A DNA stretch of 64,000 nt from Streptomyces sp. NBC_00102 (GTDB taxonomy: Bacteria; Actinomycetota; Actinomycetes; Streptomycetales; Streptomycetaceae), in contig NZ_JAPEMC010000001.1 in assembly GCF_026343115.1 (NCBI RefSeq), positions 1,922,001-1,986,000 on the forward strand, written 5' to 3'. Both the position numbers and the translations under genes were made by a program. This document shows, in pieces, positions 55,678 to 63,283 of this stretch (positions are counted from its first letter, which is position 1; the number at the start of each line of letters is the position of its first letter). The notes beneath the pieces are model-generated. The model made no database searches. It worked only from the letters and a program-made list of their open reading frames with translations, and had not been told where the DNA came from.

Positions 55678-56346
55678 TCAGGCCAGGTGGGCGGCGATGG
55701 CGGCGGCGAGGTGGGGCGGGACGCCGAGGCGGGAACGCAGGGTGTCGGTGTCGATCGGAGAGCCGGTGCGGTCGCGGTGCTCGTCGGCGACCTTGCGGGC
55801 ATGATCGACCAGCGCGGCGGGAACGGGCGGCACCGGGGAGGGCTGGACGGGAGGGGCGGAGGCTTCGTCGTCCGGTACTGGCAGCGGGACGGCGTCAGCC
55901 GGGGGTACGGGGTCGCTGTCGACCGTGGTTTCGACGGTCACCGGGTCGGTGGCGGCGGCCGGCATCACCGGCGCCCGGTCCGTGGCCGAGTGGGCGAGGA
56001 GTGTGCCGCCGAGGAAGGCGAGCGCGGGCCATCCGGCGATGCCGAGGCGGAGCGGGGCGGGCGGGTCGGCCAGGTCGAGGAACCCGGCGGTGGCGATGTT
56101 GGCGCCCAGCGAGGCGACCAGCGCCACCAGGAACCAGCACCAGGCCAGTCGGGACGGCCCCTCGGCCCGGAGCCGCCGCCAGGCCGCGACAAGGAGGAGG
56201 TCGACGCTGACCGGGTAGGCCCACGCCTTCCAGCCGTCCTGCCCGGCAGCGGCGGCCAGGTCGTGCAGGTGGGCGAAGGACAGGGCCCCGGCGATCATGG
56301 CTTGGATCAACACCGCGTCGATCCGCAGACGAGGCCGGGCGCCCAT
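55678..56346 (-). CDS. DUF2637-type (SpdB-like) membrane protein
   Basis: This is a 222-residue protein. The N-terminal half has about four hydrophobic helices (AVLIQAMIAGALSFAHLHDLA, WAYPVSVDLLLVAAW, WCWFLVALVASLGANIATAG, LGIAGWPALAFLGGTLLAHS), which is the DUF2637 arrangement. The C-terminal half is a Pro-rich linker plus a winged-helix-like region (TDTLRSRLGVPPHLAAAIAAHL). It is part of the transfer/spread machinery. It starts at ATG 56346, overlapping the previous gene's stop by one base. Confidence 0.82.
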   Translation of the reverse strand: MGARPRLRIDAVLIQAMIAGALSFAHLHDLAAAAGQDGWKAWAYPVSVDLLLVAAWRRLRAEGPSRLAWCWFLVALVASLGANIATAGFLDLADPPAPLRLGIAGWPALAFLGGTLLAHSATDRAPVMPAAATDPVTVETTVDSDPVPPADAVPLPVPDDEASAPPVQPSPVPPVPAALVDHARKVADEHRDRTGSPIDTDTLRSRLGVPPHLAAAIAAHLA

Positions 56347-56543
56347 CAGAAGCCCTCACACGGGCCGCTGTCGGGGTCGTAGCCCTCCGGGAGCCAGTCG
56401 ATCGGCGCGACCAGCAGCGACGCGGCGAGGGACTGGCTGACGGTCTCCGCGAAGTCGAGGTCGGCGCCGGGGGTCTCGGCGTACAGGGCGGCTTGACCGA
56501 GCAGGCGCACGGTGCGGACGAAGTCCTCGCAGTCCGGGCACAT
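56346..56543 (-). CDS. Small acidic protein of the transfer operon
   Basis: This is a 65-residue protein, MCPDCEDFVRTVRLLGQAAL at its start, acidic, with one CxxC pair at residues 2-5 and a late Cys. GAGGGAG seven bases before ATG 56543 supports the start. It is translationally joined to the DUF2637 gene (TGATG). The function is unknown, but such small proteins are regular members of these operons. Confidence 0.7.
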   Translation of the reverse strand: MCPDCEDFVRTVRLLGQAALYAETPGADLDFAETVSQSLAASLLVAPIDWLPEGYDPDSGPCEGF

Positions 56544-56651
56544 GGTGGATCTCCCTCTCTGGGGCATGGCGGGGGTAGGGACCTGGCGCGAAGGCGGTCA
56601 CGCCGACCGGGAAGGGTGGAGGAAGGCTCAGGCGGTGCGGGGCGGGAACGC

Positions 56652-58010
56652 TCAGGTGGTGGCGGTCGGCGAAGCGACGGCCGACGGCACGGGAGCCGAG
56701 GCGGGGACGGCGAGCGGGGGCCGGAAGGCTGCCAGTTCAGGCAGGTCCGGCGTCCGGTCGGCGTACCGGTTGCAGATGTTCACGGCCTGGCGCAGCGAGG
56801 TGTGCGGGGCGCGGATGCGATGCCACCCGCCGGATGAGTCGCCCGCTATGGCGACGCCCTGCTTGTCGGCCGGTATCTGGATGGCGGCGAGGACGGCGTC
56901 CGGCGAGATGTCGCCGAAGGCCATGTTGGCGGAGGTCTCGTCGTTGACGCGGTGGGCGGTACGGCCGGTGAGCTGGGCGCGGAGCATGGTGATGCCCTTG
57001 CCGAGTTCGGAGCCGAACCGCTGCCCGCAGATTTCGAGGTAGATGCCCGCGGCCCTGCCGAGCTGGGCGAGGCGGACAAGGGCGGTGATGATGCGGTCCC
57101 GCCGCTTCTCTTCTTCCTTGCTCGCGTACAGGGCGAGTTCGGCGACTTCATCGACCAGGACCACGACCGGAGTGGGGCGTAGGTCGTCGGGCAGGTCCCA
57201 GATGTCGGCGGCTATCTCCGCGTCCGGTAAGTCGGCGGTGATCCGCTGCTGGACGCGGATGAGTCGGTAGACGTCCGCCATCCGTTCGACGAGGGCGTCG
57301 AGGAGTTCGGCGGCGGCGTCCGGGTTGTCGGCCAGCGCGGAGAACCGGCGGGCCAGCGGGAACAGTTCGACCCCGCGCTTGCAGTCGATCCCTACGAGGG
57401 CGACGTCCATCGGGGCGAGGCCGGCGACCAGGTTGCGCTGGTAGACGGACTTCCCGGACTCCGTGGCCCCGAGCGTGAGGGCGTGGGGTATTGCCCGGTA
57501 GTCGCGGTAGTGCACCGCTCCGTCCTCCCGCAGCGCGACCGGCACGCGCATCGGCTGAGTGTCGAGCTTGGCCGGCATCTGCACCCGCTTCAGCACGTCG
57601 TAGCCGGTCATCCGCACTTCGACCACGCCGGACCGCAGTTCGCGCGAGGTCACGCCGTACATCGAGAACGAGTGGCGGAGCCGGTCCGAGGCGGCGGAGA
57701 CGTCGAAGGCGTCCTGTCCGGGGCGGAGCTTGAGTCGCAGGACCAGGCCGGTACGGGTCGGCCGCAGCCGGAGGATGCGTGGTGGACGCGGCTCCGGCAT
57801 CTCCCGGTTGGTGACCCGCGCCAGGGCGAGCCGCCACCGTGCGGGCGGAACGGTGAGCCCGCACGCGTCCATGACCGAGCCGTACCGGACCAGGACCCGC
57901 AGGGCGGCCAGGGTGGCCCCGAACGCCAGCCAGTACCAGGCGGGGCGCCGCCACCGCAGGAGGCCCGCGACGGCGACGACGAGCGCCAGGGCGACCATGA
58001 AGGTGGTCAT
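56652..58010 (-). CDS. tra: FtsK/SpoIIIE-like conjugative DNA translocase (TraSA type)
   Basis: This 452-residue membrane-anchored hexameric DNA pump moves double-stranded element DNA from donor to recipient hypha. Two N-terminal helices (FMVALALVVAVAGLL and WYWLAFGATLAAL) anchor it. The motor domain has Walker A GATESGKS at 181-188, then DVALVGIDCKRGVEL, and Walker B VVVLVDEVAEL with Asp287-Glu288, followed by GRAAGIYLEICGQRF. The size matches TraSA of pSAM2. ATG 58010 lies 2 bases after the upstream stop. It should be the only element-encoded protein needed for transfer itself. Confidence 0.92.
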   Translation of the reverse strand: MTTFMVALALVVAVAGLLRWRRPAWYWLAFGATLAALRVLVRYGSVMDACGLTVPPARWRLALARVTNREMPEPRPPRILRLRPTRTGLVLRLKLRPGQDAFDVSAASDRLRHSFSMYGVTSRELRSGVVEVRMTGYDVLKRVQMPAKLDTQPMRVPVALREDGAVHYRDYRAIPHALTLGATESGKSVYQRNLVAGLAPMDVALVGIDCKRGVELFPLARRFSALADNPDAAAELLDALVERMADVYRLIRVQQRITADLPDAEIAADIWDLPDDLRPTPVVVLVDEVAELALYASKEEEKRRDRIITALVRLAQLGRAAGIYLEICGQRFGSELGKGITMLRAQLTGRTAHRVNDETSANMAFGDISPDAVLAAIQIPADKQGVAIAGDSSGGWHRIRAPHTSLRQAVNICNRYADRTPDLPELAAFRPPLAVPASAPVPSAVASPTATT

Positions 58011-58012
58011 GG

Positions 58013-58369
58013 TCAAGCCGCCTTGGACCCTGCGGAGGCGGCGGCGAGCGAGGTGACCGCGACGGCGCGGAACGCGATGCCGTGCCGCTTCTGGCCGTTG
58101 AAGTCGTTCTCCCAAGGCCGAGCGATGAGCCCCGTGAGCGCGACCGGCGACCCCATCACCAGATCACCGCTGATCCCGGTCTCCGGGACGGTGACGGACA
58201 GGATCTCGACTTCGTCGTTGGCCGCGAACATGACGTCGACCGTCATGAGCTTCGCTCCGGTCTCGGTGTCGGTGGCGATCTCGCCGGTACGGCGGTCCCG
58301 CAGCTTGACCTGCGGGGACTTGGCGACCATCACGACCGCGCTGGAGGTGTCGACGGGAATCTGACGCAC
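58013..58369 (-). CDS. SCO3933-family regulatory protein
   Basis: This is a 118-residue protein of the small family found just upstream of tra in Streptomyces AICEs (named after SCO3933). It begins RQIPVDTSSAVVMVAKSPQVK and has an all-beta look (LMTVDVMFAANDEVEILSVTV in parts). The GTG at 58369 has GAGGAG nine bases upstream and is the first gene downstream of the operator region, so it heads the transfer operon repressed by the GntR protein. Its biochemical role is unknown. Confidence 0.75.
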   Translation of the reverse strand: MRQIPVDTSSAVVMVAKSPQVKLRDRRTGEIATDTETGAKLMTVDVMFAANDEVEILSVTVPETGISGDLVMGSPVALTGLIARPWENDFNGQKRHGIAFRAVAVTSLAAASAGSKAA

Positions 58370-58378
58370 AGCAGATCA

Positions 58379-58390
58379 CTCCTCTATATG
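58379..58390 (+). repeat. CTCCTCTATATG element, first copy
   Basis: This is an 11 of 12 match to CTCCTCTACATG at the NUDIX start (59310), directly upstream of the GTG of the SCO3933-family gene on the other strand. It is one of three related elements around the repressor gene. Confidence 0.4.
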
Positions 58391-58401
58391 TGCTGCACTC
58401 C

Positions 58402-58423
58402 GTCACTCATGTACATGAGTGAC
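58402..58423. promoter_or_regulatory. 22-bp perfect palindromic operator
   Basis: GTCACTCATGTACATGAGTG-AC is a fully symmetric 22-mer located 33 bases upstream of the transfer operon's first gene. Its CATGAGT half-site recurs at 58451 and 59319. HutC-type GntR repressors bind such inverted repeats, so this is the likely KorSA-like operator of the tra operon. Confidence 0.75.
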
Positions 58424-58441
58424 ATGAAGAAGAGTGCATCA

Positions 58442-58459
58442 CTCCTATACATGAGTCAA
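58442..58459 (+). promoter_or_regulatory. Second operator-like element, duplicated at the NUDIX gene
   Basis: CTCCTATACATGAGTCAA is 17 of 18 identical to CTCCTCTACATGAGTCAA at 59310-59327. Here it also opens a 16-codon frame (MSQPAAKKNSRRFARS), but that frame runs into the end of the repressor gene and lacks a ribosome site, so I treat the match as a regulatory or duplication trace. Confidence 0.5.
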
Positions 58460-58508
58460 CCCGCCGCGAAGAAGAACTCACGACGGTTTGCGAGGAGTTG
58501 AGCGCGCG

Positions 58509-59288
58509 TCAGCTGTCAGCGGGGATGCGGTACTCGAAAACGAACTGGTCAGCGGCCATGAGGGTGTCGCACACCTCCACCACGAGCCCTGCGGCGGTAC
58601 GAGCCTCACGGATCAGGTGGACCACCGGCGTACCCGGGCTGAGAGCGAGCTCCACCGCCTCCGCCTTCGAGGCCGGACGCGCTTGCAGCGTCTCGACGAA
58701 CTCCGCGAACTCATGCCCGTGGTCTTCGAGTCGGGCGTAGATGCCACCGCCGCCGGGGTTCTCTGCGAACAGCTCCGGGATGTCCTTCACGACGTCCCAG
58801 GGAAGGTAGGACGTTGCGGTCTCGACCGGAGTGCCGTCTCGGAAGTAGAGGCGGCGACGGGCCAGCACCTGTTCGCCGGCGGGGACGCCCAGCCGCGCGG
58901 CGGCATCCTCGGGTGCTTCTGTGGGCCCGATGTAGAGGACGCTCACCTTGGCGGTGGCACCGGACTGAGCGGACTCCGCGAGGTAGGCAGCCTTACCGCC
59001 CTGCCGGAGCGAGCGCCGGAAACGGTCGGACGAACGATGCCGCACCGGTGGCCGGTTCTTCACAATCGAGCCCTTGCCGTGCCGGGTCTCCACCAGACCG
59101 CTCGCCCGCACTTCGACCATGGCCTTGCGGATCGTTCCGCCGGAGACGCCGTAGCGGTCGACCAGCTCGGATTCGCTCGGCACCATGTCTCCGGCTTTGA
59201 GAACCCCCGCCCGGATCTGCTGCACGATCTCATCCGCGATCTGCACGTACCGGGGGCCGGAACCGACCCCTCCCGCCGCAGTTCCCAT
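58509..59288 (-). CDS. GntR-family (HutC/UTRA) repressor, KorSA-like
   Basis: This is a 259-residue regulator. The N-terminal winged helix (PRYVQIADEIVQQIRAG, PSESELVDRYGVSGGTIRKAM) binds DNA, and the C-terminal UTRA domain (LYFRDGTPVETATSYLP, FEYRIPADS at the end) senses a ligand. In pSAM2, KorSA keeps the element in the chromosome by repressing its own gene and the activator/transfer functions; this gene takes the same place between tra and the NUDIX gene. GAAGGACT precedes the ATG. Likely targets are the 22-bp palindrome (58402-58423) and the CATGAGTCAA site overlapping the NUDIX start. Confidence 0.88.
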   Translation of the reverse strand: MGTAAGGVGSGPRYVQIADEIVQQIRAGVLKAGDMVPSESELVDRYGVSGGTIRKAMVEVRASGLVETRHGKGSIVKNRPPVRHRSSDRFRRSLRQGGKAAYLAESAQSGATAKVSVLYIGPTEAPEDAAARLGVPAGEQVLARRRLYFRDGTPVETATSYLPWDVVKDIPELFAENPGGGGIYARLEDHGHEFAEFVETLQARPASKAEAVELALSPGTPVVHLIREARTAAGLVVEVCDTLMAADQFVFEYRIPADS

Positions 59289-59309
59289 AGTCCTTCTCTA
59301 CCTCCTATG

Positions 59310-59327
59310 CTCCTCTACATGAGTCAA
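59310..59327 (+). promoter_or_regulatory. Operator-like element overlapping the NUDIX start codon
   Basis: CTCCTCTACATGAGTCAA includes the NUDIX ATG (59319) and matches 58442-58459 at 17 of 18 bases, sharing the CATGAGT half-site of the 22-bp palindrome. A repressor bound here would block both the NUDIX gene and the divergent repressor gene that starts 30 bases away. Confidence 0.5.
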
Positions 59328-59771
59328 TCACAGGAAGCGACCACCCCTCCCCTGCACTCCGTGTCCGTTGCCGGAGTAGTGGTGCGCGAGGACGGGCGAC
59401 TCCTGGCGATCCGCAGAGCCGACAACGGCACCTGGGAACTCCCCGGCGGCATCCTCGAACTCCACGAGACCCCGGAGGCCGGCGTCACCCGCGAGGTCTT
59501 GGAGGAGACCGGCATCCACGTCGAGATCGACGAACTCACCGGCGTCTACAAGAACATGACCCGCGGCATCGTCGCCCTGGTCTTCCGCTGCAAGCCGTCC
59601 GGCGGCACCGAGCGCACGTCCAGCGAGACCACGGCCGTCTCCTGGCTCACCCCCGACGAGGTCACCGACCGCATGAGCGAGGCGTACGCGGTGCGGCTGC
59701 TGGACGCGTTGGACGGGAACGGGCCTCACGTCCGGAGCCACGACGGCAGGAACCTCATCCCAGCGGGATAA
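59319..59771 (+). CDS. NUDIX hydrolase, Pif-like
   Basis: This is a 150-residue NUDIX protein. The full box is present in GGILELHETPEAGVTREV then LEETGI (GX5EX7REUXEEXGU), giving the metal-binding glutamates; SVSVAGVVVREDGRLLAIRR is the first strand pair. It hydrolyses nucleoside diphosphates linked to another moiety. In pSAM2 the NUDIX protein Pif gives a carrier immunity against incoming copies of the element, and the location beside the GntR repressor suggests the same role. ATG 59319 (or 59307) has no ribosome site, so translation may be leaderless. It is the only plus-strand gene of the element core. Confidence 0.85.
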   Translation: MSQSQEATTPPLHSVSVAGVVVREDGRLLAIRRADNGTWELPGGILELHETPEAGVTREVLEETGIHVEIDELTGVYKNMTRGIVALVFRCKPSGGTERTSSETTAVSWLTPDEVTDRMSEAYAVRLLDALDGNGPHVRSHDGRNLIPAG

Positions 59772-59966
59772 AACTTTCTCTACTTCATCAAGGCCCCCGG
59801 CTGCGCTCCGCTCCGCCGGGCGCGCTTCCCGGCTCTGGCCGCGCCCGCGCTCATGCCTCCGGCCCGCTCGGCGCGCCGCCGCCGACGCGCGCCCACAGTG
59901 GATAGACCGGGGATGGAATGAGCCGAGACCGGAGCCCGCGGCTTCAAGACATGCCTCCGGCGGGGG

Positions 59967-60018
59967 CGCTCCGGCACCGGGATGGGAGGGGCGCCGTTCG
60001 CGGGTGCCGGCCGGAGCG
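59967..60018. repeat. Inverted repeat with 4-base bulge
   Basis: CGCTCCGG-CACC (59967-59978) pairs with GGTG-CCGGCCGGAGCG (60003-60018); the right arm carries an extra CCGG. It is the outer member of the structured tract. Confidence 0.6.
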
Positions 60019-60034
60019 TGGTGAGCGTCGTGGT

Positions 60035-60186
60035 GGCTCCCATCCCGACCACCTCCGACCCAGGCAGAGCCGAGCAGTCGCGGCCCAGGGCGTCAAGGTC
60101 GTTCGTACAGTGGCGCGCTCCACCTTGACGCCCTGAACCACGACCGCTCCACGGTGTGTGGGTCGAAGGCGGACGGGATGGGAGCC
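60035..60186. repeat. Long near-perfect hairpin, 65-nt arms
   Basis: The left arm 60035-60099 and right arm 60122-60186 align without gaps; the outer 13 bp (GGCTCCCATCCCG) and inner 14 bp (CAGGGCGTCAAGGT) are perfect, and about 51 of 65 positions pair. The loop is 22 bases. Such a cruciform is large for a terminator and could be a single-strand origin, a transfer locus or a small RNA. Confidence 0.7.
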
Positions 60187-60216
60187 GGGGTAGCGGTGGG
60201 ATGACATCGGCGGCGA

Positions 60217-60384
60217 TCAGCGCGTAGCGGGAGTGAAGCCCGGCTCAGCCAAGAGACCGATTTCGTAACCTCCGTCTCCGCGAACGAGCGAGTCCGAGTC
60301 CCAAGCCAACTCAACGTCATCCAGGCCGTAAGTTCGCACCAGGTAATCATAGTTACGCAGGGCGATGATGGTCTCCTCAGTCAT
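60217..60384 (-). CDS. Small hypothetical protein
   Basis: This is a possible 55-residue acidic protein beginning MTEETIIALRNYDYLVRTYG. It has no signal or motif and no ribosome site worth the name; a longer frame to 60561 exists but its extra part looks non-coding. Codon use is unlike the G+C-rich core, as in the cargo genes beyond. I cannot assign a function. Confidence 0.4.
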   Translation of the reverse strand: MTEETIIALRNYDYLVRTYGLDDVELAWDSDSLVRGDGGYEIGLLAEPGFTPATR

Positions 60385-60725
60385 GGGGAGATCGTAGTTC
60401 GCCCGTGCCTCCGTCGTGCCCGAACGACCGGGAAACGGCGGGGAACCACGGATAATGACTGGACAGACGCACGCGTACGTCCCGACATTAGCAACTCGCT
60501 GACTTGCATTTACCACCAGGGCATCTCTCAGGCAATAGGGCCTGGCCTGCACGTGGCCCACGCTTGACTATGTGACTAGCCCTGGATGCCACTTTGCCAA
60601 CGCGGTAAGGAGGCCAGAGGCTGTGCGTCTGCGGCGGTGAACAGCTGCGGCCGCCGGCGGGCCGGGCTAAGACCGGAACAACGGTCTGCTCTGACAGTCA
60701 GCCGCTTCCTGTGCTGTCGGCGCCC
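60385..60725. other. Gene-free gap upstream of the small protein
   Basis: These 341 bases separate the small hypothetical gene from the end of the HEPN-motif gene. Composition changes from mixed to G+C-rich near 60640-60665. Only short inverted repeats are seen; nothing convincing as a gene or promoter. Confidence 0.4.
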
Positions 60726-62045
60726 TCAGAGCGGCTTCCCATGAAAGATGATGATCTGTTCGGCAGCGAATCTCATCAAGGGGATTTCACGTGACAGTTC
60801 GGTATCATGGGAAAAGGGTGCATATTTTGGCAGCTCGCCTTCCTTGGCGTGCACCAAAGAATTTCTTACTTTGTAGATTCGCTTGGCCATGGATGACAGC
60901 ACCGATCCATCACCCGGACGCCCTAGGTCCAATTTTGGAGCACCAGCAAAGGCGACTTCGGTATTTCTGTAGTAGTCAACCAGGGTGTCATCATAGGAAG
61001 TTAGGTCGTCAACGAGTCGCGTCGTGTCGACAAACCTGTTGAGAACAAGCTGAAGGGCCCGCTGCTCATTCACCCCACCTTCATCTTTAACTTGACGCTG
61101 AGCCCGATTTACGATTTTAATGATGCCGTTCACATCACGGGCCCTACGCACTGAAAACGAGGGATCTGTAATTCCGCGCCTGACTTGCTCGATCAAGTCA
61201 TCATTGAACACCTTGTCGAAATAGTGTTCGGCAATATGGTAGTAAGAAAGATACTCCAGGAGGGGAATTTCGGCAGCAACACCCATTAGGTAGTGATGGA
61301 CGAGATCGGGTGTATAGGTCTGCCTCGGTGCATCGATGGACCCCAGTACACTTCTGCGAACTCTCTGCATTCGTCCGACCTCTAGAAGTGGGTTGATGCC
61401 GATCGTCGCAGCCATTCCCGTGTTGTATGCGATGTGAAAAAGGAGCGAGGTTGCCAGGTCTTCATAGTCGGCCCGAGGCTTGGCGGAGCTCACGCGAAGC
61501 GAAGTAACATCGAGAATCTCCCCAACAAGGCCGAGTATCGTGTCGTCTTTTCTGGACCCCTCCCCGAGGTTGGAACTTGTCGACAAAGCCCTTCTGAGTC
61601 GGTTTTTCAAAACACGCCATCTGGGGCCCTGCGCGATTTCTGCATTATTGGCTATGTAGCAGAGCAGGTACGCCGCAACCTCCTTGGAAGGGTAACCAAC
61701 AGTAATGATCACCGGATTTTCGCTTTGCCCGATAAATTCAGCTTTCTCCAGATGCCTCTCAAGAGGGCTGTAAACGTTCAGTTGCGCAATAGTGAACTCC
61801 CCGCGATTGTGCCAATTAAAGGAACTGTGAGTGTTAGAGGTGACTTGAGAAAGGGAGTTAATCACCTCGTCTATTTCCTCGTCGGTTAGTGGTTCGATCG
61901 CGCGCACGTCCCCCCTGGAGACGGTCATCGCCGCCGGGGGAACGAGGAGTAGCCCTCTCCCTGATGTTTCCAGATTAGGCAAGACCATGGAGAGGCCCTT
62001 GAGCAAAGATTCCTTATTTACAATTTCCGCGACTGAAGAATTCAA
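60726..62045 (-). CDS. HEPN-motif protein partnered with a protein kinase
   Basis: This is a 439-residue, largely helical soluble protein of no family I can name. Near the C-terminus KVRNSLVHAKEG carries the HEPN Rx4H motif (Arg394-Asn395...His399), the catalytic signature of many RNase toxins and abortive-infection proteins. The start is TTG 62045 with AGAGG six bases upstream. It is 59 bases downstream of the kinase gene on the same strand, so the two are probably one transcript. G+C is low for the genome. I infer that the kinase controls or is controlled by this HEPN protein during phage attack, but this is not demonstrated. Confidence 0.65.
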   Translation of the reverse strand: MNSSVAEIVNKESLLKGLSMVLPNLETSGRGLLLVPPAAMTVSRGDVRAIEPLTDEEIDEVINSLSQVTSNTHSSFNWHNRGEFTIAQLNVYSPLERHLEKAEFIGQSENPVIITVGYPSKEVAAYLLCYIANNAEIAQGPRWRVLKNRLRRALSTSSNLGEGSRKDDTILGLVGEILDVTSLRVSSAKPRADYEDLATSLLFHIAYNTGMAATIGINPLLEVGRMQRVRRSVLGSIDAPRQTYTPDLVHHYLMGVAAEIPLLEYLSYYHIAEHYFDKVFNDDLIEQVRRGITDPSFSVRRARDVNGIIKIVNRAQRQVKDEGGVNEQRALQLVLNRFVDTTRLVDDLTSYDDTLVDYYRNTEVAFAGAPKLDLGRPGDGSVLSSMAKRIYKVRNSLVHAKEGELPKYAPFSHDTELSREIPLMRFAAEQIIIFHGKPL

Positions 62046-62104
62046 GAAAACCTCTCATAGTGTCCACCGGAGCGGCAGCTTCGGAGGCGTGTAGCACTGT
62101 TACG

Positions 62105-63283
62105 TTAAGCAGGCGCATCAACGGGAGAAGGCGTCGCCTCAAGTCCTTCAACGTCAGCAATTAGTTCACGGACATTCTGATACCTATGGGAAATATCGTG
62201 CGCCGCGCATTTCTGCACTATCCGACTTAGCGTGTCCCCGCGAGACATGAGAGCCTCCCTTCCGCTAAATATATACGAAAGGACCCATCCGATTGAATGA
62301 ATTTCATTACATGTGGCATACTCCTTAAAGTTCGCCAATAGTGGATCTCGGATTGTCCCTCGCATCTCCGTCTTCGTTCGCGTGAACTGAGAATTCCTGT
62401 CCTTCACGAGGCCAAAATCGGAGAGCTTAACCAGAACCGCTCCACCGTGGAAAGTTTTCACCAAGACATTTTGCAGGCTCACGTCGCGATGGAGAAGCCC
62501 TGCTCCATGGATGTAATTAATGCCGTACAAAAATTGGAGTGCAATTCTTTTTCGCGAAGAGAAATGCAACTTATTATTGCGCCTCCTGATGTACTCGCGA
62601 AGTGTTGAGTCGCAAAATTCCATCCTATACTCATTGCGAACTTCGTCATACTGATAGACCTCGACGATATACGGAAAGCTTAGGCGCTTGAGTATATTGA
62701 ATTCCTGACGGAATCGATAAAGATCTCGATCATCGAGGTCTTTATTGGCCCGCTTGACTGCAAATTTAATCCCGTAGTCAGGGTCCGTGTAGGAGAATAC
62801 CTTTGCATACGAGCCTTCGCCGATCAGCTGCAACCGGGCATTACTCTTGGATTTGACCAGTTTAATCTCTACATCCGGGCGAAACAGAATTGGCGCGTAT
62901 TTGACTATATGGATTTGCCCGAAGGTGTCTGGAACAGCACTTCCCCCGCTAGGCATCAGCCACGATCTGCAGTCCTTTATCGCAGTCGCATAAGACTTCA
63001 TAAGATCGACTGCAATCCCAGCACTCTCGAGGGATTCCACAAGTTCTTGCACCTCCTTGGTGAGGGCAATCATTTCCCTGCTCGGCTCGGCCCAATAGTG
63101 CCGGGTAGTTTCTGCCCGATCGTTGATCGATTCGAAGTGACCATTCAACCTCTGGTGAATGCTGGCAAAAGCCCGACCGAAGCGAGAATCGCTCTCATAA
63201 AGGCGAAGAAAAGCATTAGACACTTCCACACCTTCATATTTCTGTGAAAGGTCGTCCAACATGAGCTCGGTAGGGTCGGGCAC
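62105..63283 (-). CDS. Serine/threonine protein kinase with novel N-terminal region
   Basis: This is a 392-residue soluble kinase. Residues 1-150 are helical and match no domain I recognise. The kinase part follows: Gly loop GEGSYAKVF (155-163), ATP lysine Lys177 in FAVKRAN, catalytic loop HRDVSLQN with Asp267 and Asn272, and DFG at 289-291, so it should be active. It stops soon after the domain and has no membrane segment, unlike typical PASTA kinases. GTG 63283 has GAGGAG six bases upstream. G+C is about 47% (62161-62220: 28 of 60), marking recent arrival. It is probably co-transcribed with the HEPN-motif gene; single-gene kinases such as Stk2 are known anti-phage factors. Confidence 0.82.
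   Translation of the reverse strand: MPDPTELMLDDLSQKYEGVEVSNAFLRLYESDSRFGRAFASIHQRLNGHFESINDRAETTRHYWAEPSREMIALTKEVQELVESLESAGIAVDLMKSYATAIKDCRSWLMPSGGSAVPDTFGQIHIVKYAPILFRPDVEIKLVKSKSNARLQLIGEGSYAKVFSYTDPDYGIKFAVKRANKDLDDRDLYRFRQEFNILKRLSFPYIVEVYQYDEVRNEYRMEFCDSTLREYIRRRNNKLHFSSRKRIALQFLYGINYIHGAGLLHRDVSLQNVLVKTFHGGAVLVKLSDFGLVKDRNSQFTRTKTEMRGTIRDPLLANFKEYATCNEIHSIGWVLSYIFSGREALMSRGDTLSRIVQKCAAHDISHRYQNVRELIADVEGLEATPSPVDAPA

Larger units (their letters stand above)
59772..60216. other. Gene-free tract rich in inverted repeats (possible ori/sso/clt)
   Basis: These 445 bases hold no supported protein gene. They have a GC-rich stretch after the NUDIX gene and two large inverted repeats (59967-60018 and 60035-60186). 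pSAM2-like elements need a double-strand origin, a single-strand origin and a cis-acting transfer locus; structured, gene-free DNA next to the regulatory genes is a good place for one of them, but no known iteron or nick site could be assigned. Confidence 0.45.

Noticed and set aside
58451..58501. 16-codon frame MSQPAAKKNSRRFARS between the operator and the repressor gene
   Set aside because: No ribosome site and too short; more likely a by-product of the duplicated operator element, though a leaderless peptide is not excluded.
59780..60052. Minus-strand 90-aa frame after the NUDIX gene
   Set aside because: Composition is Arg/Ala/Gly-rich, there is no ribosome site, and the DNA is explained by inverted repeats and a GC-rich tract.
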